DNA from: JACVRN01 sp036403815
GTDB taxonomy: Bacteria; Acidobacteriota; Blastocatellia; Pyrinomonadales; Pyrinomonadaceae
DNA length: 64,000 bases
Reading direction: 5' to 3'
NCBI GenBank assembly: GCA_036403815.1
Contig: DASWQH010000081.1
Location: 1-64,000, forward strand
The position numbers and the translations under genes are program-made. The first letter of the stretch is position 1. Each line of letters opens with the position of its first letter. The notes under the pieces were generated by a model that had not been told where the DNA came from, made no database searches, and was given only the letters and a program-made list of their open reading frames with translations. This document shows, in pieces, positions 61,815-64,000 of this stretch.

Positions 61815-62600
61815 TCAATAATTATTTGAAGAGCTGGAGAGAAGCTTCTGCACCCCGGAGTTGGAGCGCTTGGTTGCAAGGAATAAGGCCGTCTCGCCCA
61901 GATTGTTCGTCACACGCTGGTCTGCGCCCGCTTTCAACAGCAGACGGGCTGCCTCTTCATGCCCTCCCCATGCAGCCCACATCAGCGCAGTCCATCCTTT
62001 ATCATCCTTGGTATTGAGTTCCGGGTCTTTCTCAAGCAGCACCTTGATCACATCCTCATTTCCTCTTTTGGCGGCCAGCATCAAAGCCGTTTCGTTCTGG
62101 TTGTTCCTCAAGTTCAAGCTGGCGCGATTGTCCAGAAGAGTTTTTGCGACGCTACCCTGTCCACGATAGGCTGCGCCCATCAGCGCGGTGCCGCGCTGCT
62201 CGTCTCTGGCATCTACGTTCGCGCCGAAGAGCAGCAGCAGCTTCACACGCACGTTGTTGGAATTGGCGGCCTGATAGAGTAATTCGCTGTCTCCATAGCC
62301 AATGACCCAGACTTTTGTAATGATTAGCGAAACTACAAAGACGGCGGCAACGATGATTATAAGCTTGACGGTCTTCCGCGTGGATTCCGGCGTCGTGTAC
62401 TGCGACTGCCTGTCAGGTGCGGCTGTTGTTCTGCGCCACACCTCCGTACGCATAGAGCCTGTGCCCTTGGGCGGCGGGATGCGCATCGTTTCGGGAGAGC
62501 TGGAAGCAGTATCACTTTCTACAAGAAGCGCGCCGTCATCAAGACAGAAGCGCATCTCCTCGTCCGCATAAACACGTGAACATGTTGTACAACGCTTCAT
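61815..62600 (-). CDS. Zinc-ribbon, single-pass membrane, ankyrin-repeat protein
   Basis: The start at ATG 62600 is chosen because AGAGG lies five bases upstream; a TTG five codons earlier is the other option. The N-terminus has CTTCSRVYADEEMRFCLDDG (a possible zinc ribbon with Cys 4/7 and a third at 19). One membrane helix follows (about 83-106, LIIIVAAVFVVSLIITKVWVIG), then at least four ankyrin units (GTALMGAAYRGQGSVAKTLL, ETALMLAAKRGNEDVIKVLL, WTALMWAAWGGHEEAARLLL, ETALFLATKRSNSG). It is likely anchored in the membrane with ankyrins on one side for protein binding. It parallels the other ribbon proteins here. Confidence 0.82.
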   Translation of the reverse strand: MKRCTTCSRVYADEEMRFCLDDGALLVESDTASSSPETMRIPPPKGTGSMRTEVWRRTTAAPDRQSQYTTPESTRKTVKLIIIVAAVFVVSLIITKVWVIGYGDSELLYQAANSNNVRVKLLLLFGANVDARDEQRGTALMGAAYRGQGSVAKTLLDNRASLNLRNNQNETALMLAAKRGNEDVIKVLLEKDPELNTKDDKGWTALMWAAWGGHEEAARLLLKAGADQRVTNNLGETALFLATKRSNSGVQKLLSSSSNNY

Positions 62601-62719
62601 TCTGGCCTCTGGCAAGTAATTAAGGGAAGAGTCTCTAATATCTAACAGATGCGCTCAGTGCCTTGTAAGACAAATCCGCCAGCGAGTCAATCGTTTTTAA
62701 GGAAAGCGGTTAATCATGG

Positions 62720-64000
62720 CTACTGTGCCGGGCCGCAAGTTTTCATCTCAGCCGGTCTGTTCAACGGCAGCAAGCCTTCCAGATGGGGCGCATCCTGCGC
62801 CGTCACATCATCAGCGGGTCTGATTTCAAAGACGGTGTCGGAAACGCGTCGAAAGCGAAAGCGCGTTTCGAGCTTAACTATCTCTCTGGTCTCTTCAAGC
62901 TGCCAGCCGCAGGCAGCCCACAGTCGCGCGTCCCTGTCCAGAAAGACGCGCCGCCCTTCCTTCAAATACGATTCAATCAGAGGCACCAGCCGCTCGCCGC
63001 CCGGCCAGCCCGCGCCCGTTCCAATCACATCCCACTCGCCTAATCCGACCCCGCGCCAGTACGTCACCCCGACCGTCTGGCCTCCTGCTATAACCACCGC
63101 ATCTTTTGGCAAGTGTACGAGCCTCTCTCTATAGCTCTTCATCATCGCATGCTTTTCGACAAACCCTTTTCGCAAAGAATGAAGAGAGAGAAGCGTGAGC
63201 GGAACCGTTAGCGCCAGACACGTGAGGGTAATAACAAAAGCACGGCGCGAATTGCCGAACCGCTTGATTGCTAAGCTTATGAAAAGGGATGCGGCGAGGG
63301 GAGCGAGCGCCGGAAGCCCTGTCAAAAAGTAGCGCCAGTTGACGGTCGTGCTGTAGTTGAGAAAGAGAAGCAGGTTGCTGAAAAGCCCTACGGCGGCCAG
63401 CGCAAGGAGCTTTGAAAACCTACGCGCTCGCCACTCTCGCAGGAACGCGAAAGGAAGCGCGAGGGTGACAAATGGCGAGGTCAGGAAAAAGAAGAGCATG
63501 AAGGGAAGCGCGTTTTTTAGCTTCAGAGGATGACGCGCGGCCTCGTCCTGCATAGTCTCGCGCCAGCCGTGCCATGATGCTCTGAAGCCTCCAGCATCCG
63601 TCCAGAACCAGAGGATGAAGGGAGCGAACGCGAAGAGCAGGAAGACAACGACGGCGAGCGCAACCGTCACAGCTTCCCTGCGTCCGCGCCTCCACCCGCA
63701 CGCGAAGGGCGCAACCAGCAGCCACGGCGCATAAAAGGCAACGGTCTCGCGCACGTTAACGTCTGCGCCCAAGATGCCAGCGCCCAGAAGCATCATCCAT
63801 ACTCGCTTTGTAAGGACTCCGCGCAGGTAAAGGGTGAGCGCTATGCCCAGAAGCAGGAGCGACGGAATCTCCGTCATCACCTGCCCGCTGTAGACTATGT
63901 AAGAAGGCGACAGGGCTACCAGAAGCGCGGCGATGGTCGCTGTCTTTTCGGAATTCGTCACCTCGCGCGCCAGTGCCCAGCACGCAACGGTTGCGAGCGC
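62720..64000 (-). CDS. GT39-like membrane glycosyltransferase (5' end beyond window)
   Basis: The frame is open from the right edge and ends at 62720; the first visible GTG at 63961 is only an internal codon. The protein has PSYIVYSGQVMTEIPSLLLLGIALTLYL, then many hydrophobic helices and a soluble tail of about 110 residues. It resembles PMT/ArnT-type dolichyl- or polyprenyl-sugar transferases; the Asp-Glu loop would lie outside the window. It may act in envelope glycan assembly. No repeat follows its stop. The gene is partial, so its exact family is unsure. Confidence 0.72.
   Translation of the reverse strand, partial: ALATVACWALAREVTNSEKTATIAALLVALSPSYIVYSGQVMTEIPSLLLLGIALTLYLRGVLTKRVWMMLLGAGILGADVNVRETVAFYAPWLLVAPFACGWRRGRREAVTVALAVVVFLLFAFAPFILWFWTDAGGFRASWHGWRETMQDEAARHPLKLKNALPFMLFFFLTSPFVTLALPFAFLREWRARRFSKLLALAAVGLFSNLLLFLNYSTTVNWRYFLTGLPALAPLAASLFISLAIKRFGNSRRAFVITLTCLALTVPLTLLSLHSLRKGFVEKHAMMKSYRERLVHLPKDAVVIAGGQTVGVTYWRGVGLGEWDVIGTGAGWPGGERLVPLIESYLKEGRRVFLDRDARLWAACGWQLEETREIVKLETRFRFRRVSDTVFEIRPADDVTAQDAPHLEGLLPLNRPAEMKTCGPAQ

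Overview
The window looks like chromosomal DNA of a Gram-negative bacterium. Markers are lpxA, lpxI, fabZ, an OmpH/Skp chaperone and a full-length BamA, together with a LolCDE-like exporter. An Oar-type TonB-dependent receptor with an N-terminal carboxypeptidase-regulatory domain, many zinc-ribbon plus membrane-anchor proteins, TPR-rich secreted proteins and a GC-rich background suggest Acidobacteriota, perhaps the Blastocatellia. That placement is inference from gene style, not from a marker gene.

The first ~11 kb reads as an accessory region. It starts with the tail of a probable FAD-dependent oxidoreductase, then a leftward two-gene restriction-modification pair. Next comes a short row of integron gene cassettes without a visible integrase: a right half of an attC site, a Uma2-family cassette, a complete attC, a HIT-family cassette and a second complete attC. 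A GT39-type glycosyltransferase, an APC permease, secreted and TPR proteins, a YdhR-like protein, a DinB-like protein, a membrane-anchored TIR protein and an inositol-monophosphatase-family enzyme follow. This stretch is visibly richer in A+T at its left end. It also lacks the intergenic inverted repeats found almost everywhere to its right.

From ~11.5 to 25 kb come leftward housekeeping-like and hypothetical genes: zinc-ribbon proteins, a thioesterase, an alpha/beta hydrolase, and a MoxR/chelatase-type ATPase and VWA protein pair split by three small genes. A Nudix-MBL fusion, a sulfite-oxidase-like protein, a cytoplasmic subtilase with Cys pairs and a hydroxyacid dehydrogenase complete the stretch. 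From 25 to 36 kb lie the TonB receptor and a TPR partner, an HNH nuclease, tRNA-Glu(CTC), the three-gene proton-translocating transhydrogenase operon and an M28 peptidase. From 36 to 50 kb lie a large multispanning protein, rsmI, a PafA-like phosphatase, a TPR protein and an M1-like protein whose zinc ligands are gone. From 50 to 64 kb lies the envelope block lpxI-lpxA-fabZ-ompH-bamA, then a ClpC-like ATPase, a LolD/LolC-type pair, an ankyrin protein and a glycosyltransferase that runs off the window.

The most striking unexplained structure is a set of more than twenty intergenic inverted repeats. Many arms are built of degenerate 7-base units, with a different unit at different loci. Several begin exactly at, or inside, the last codons of a gene and supply its stop codon. 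Many are bordered by a shared AAAGCAG/AGAGCAG-like word.
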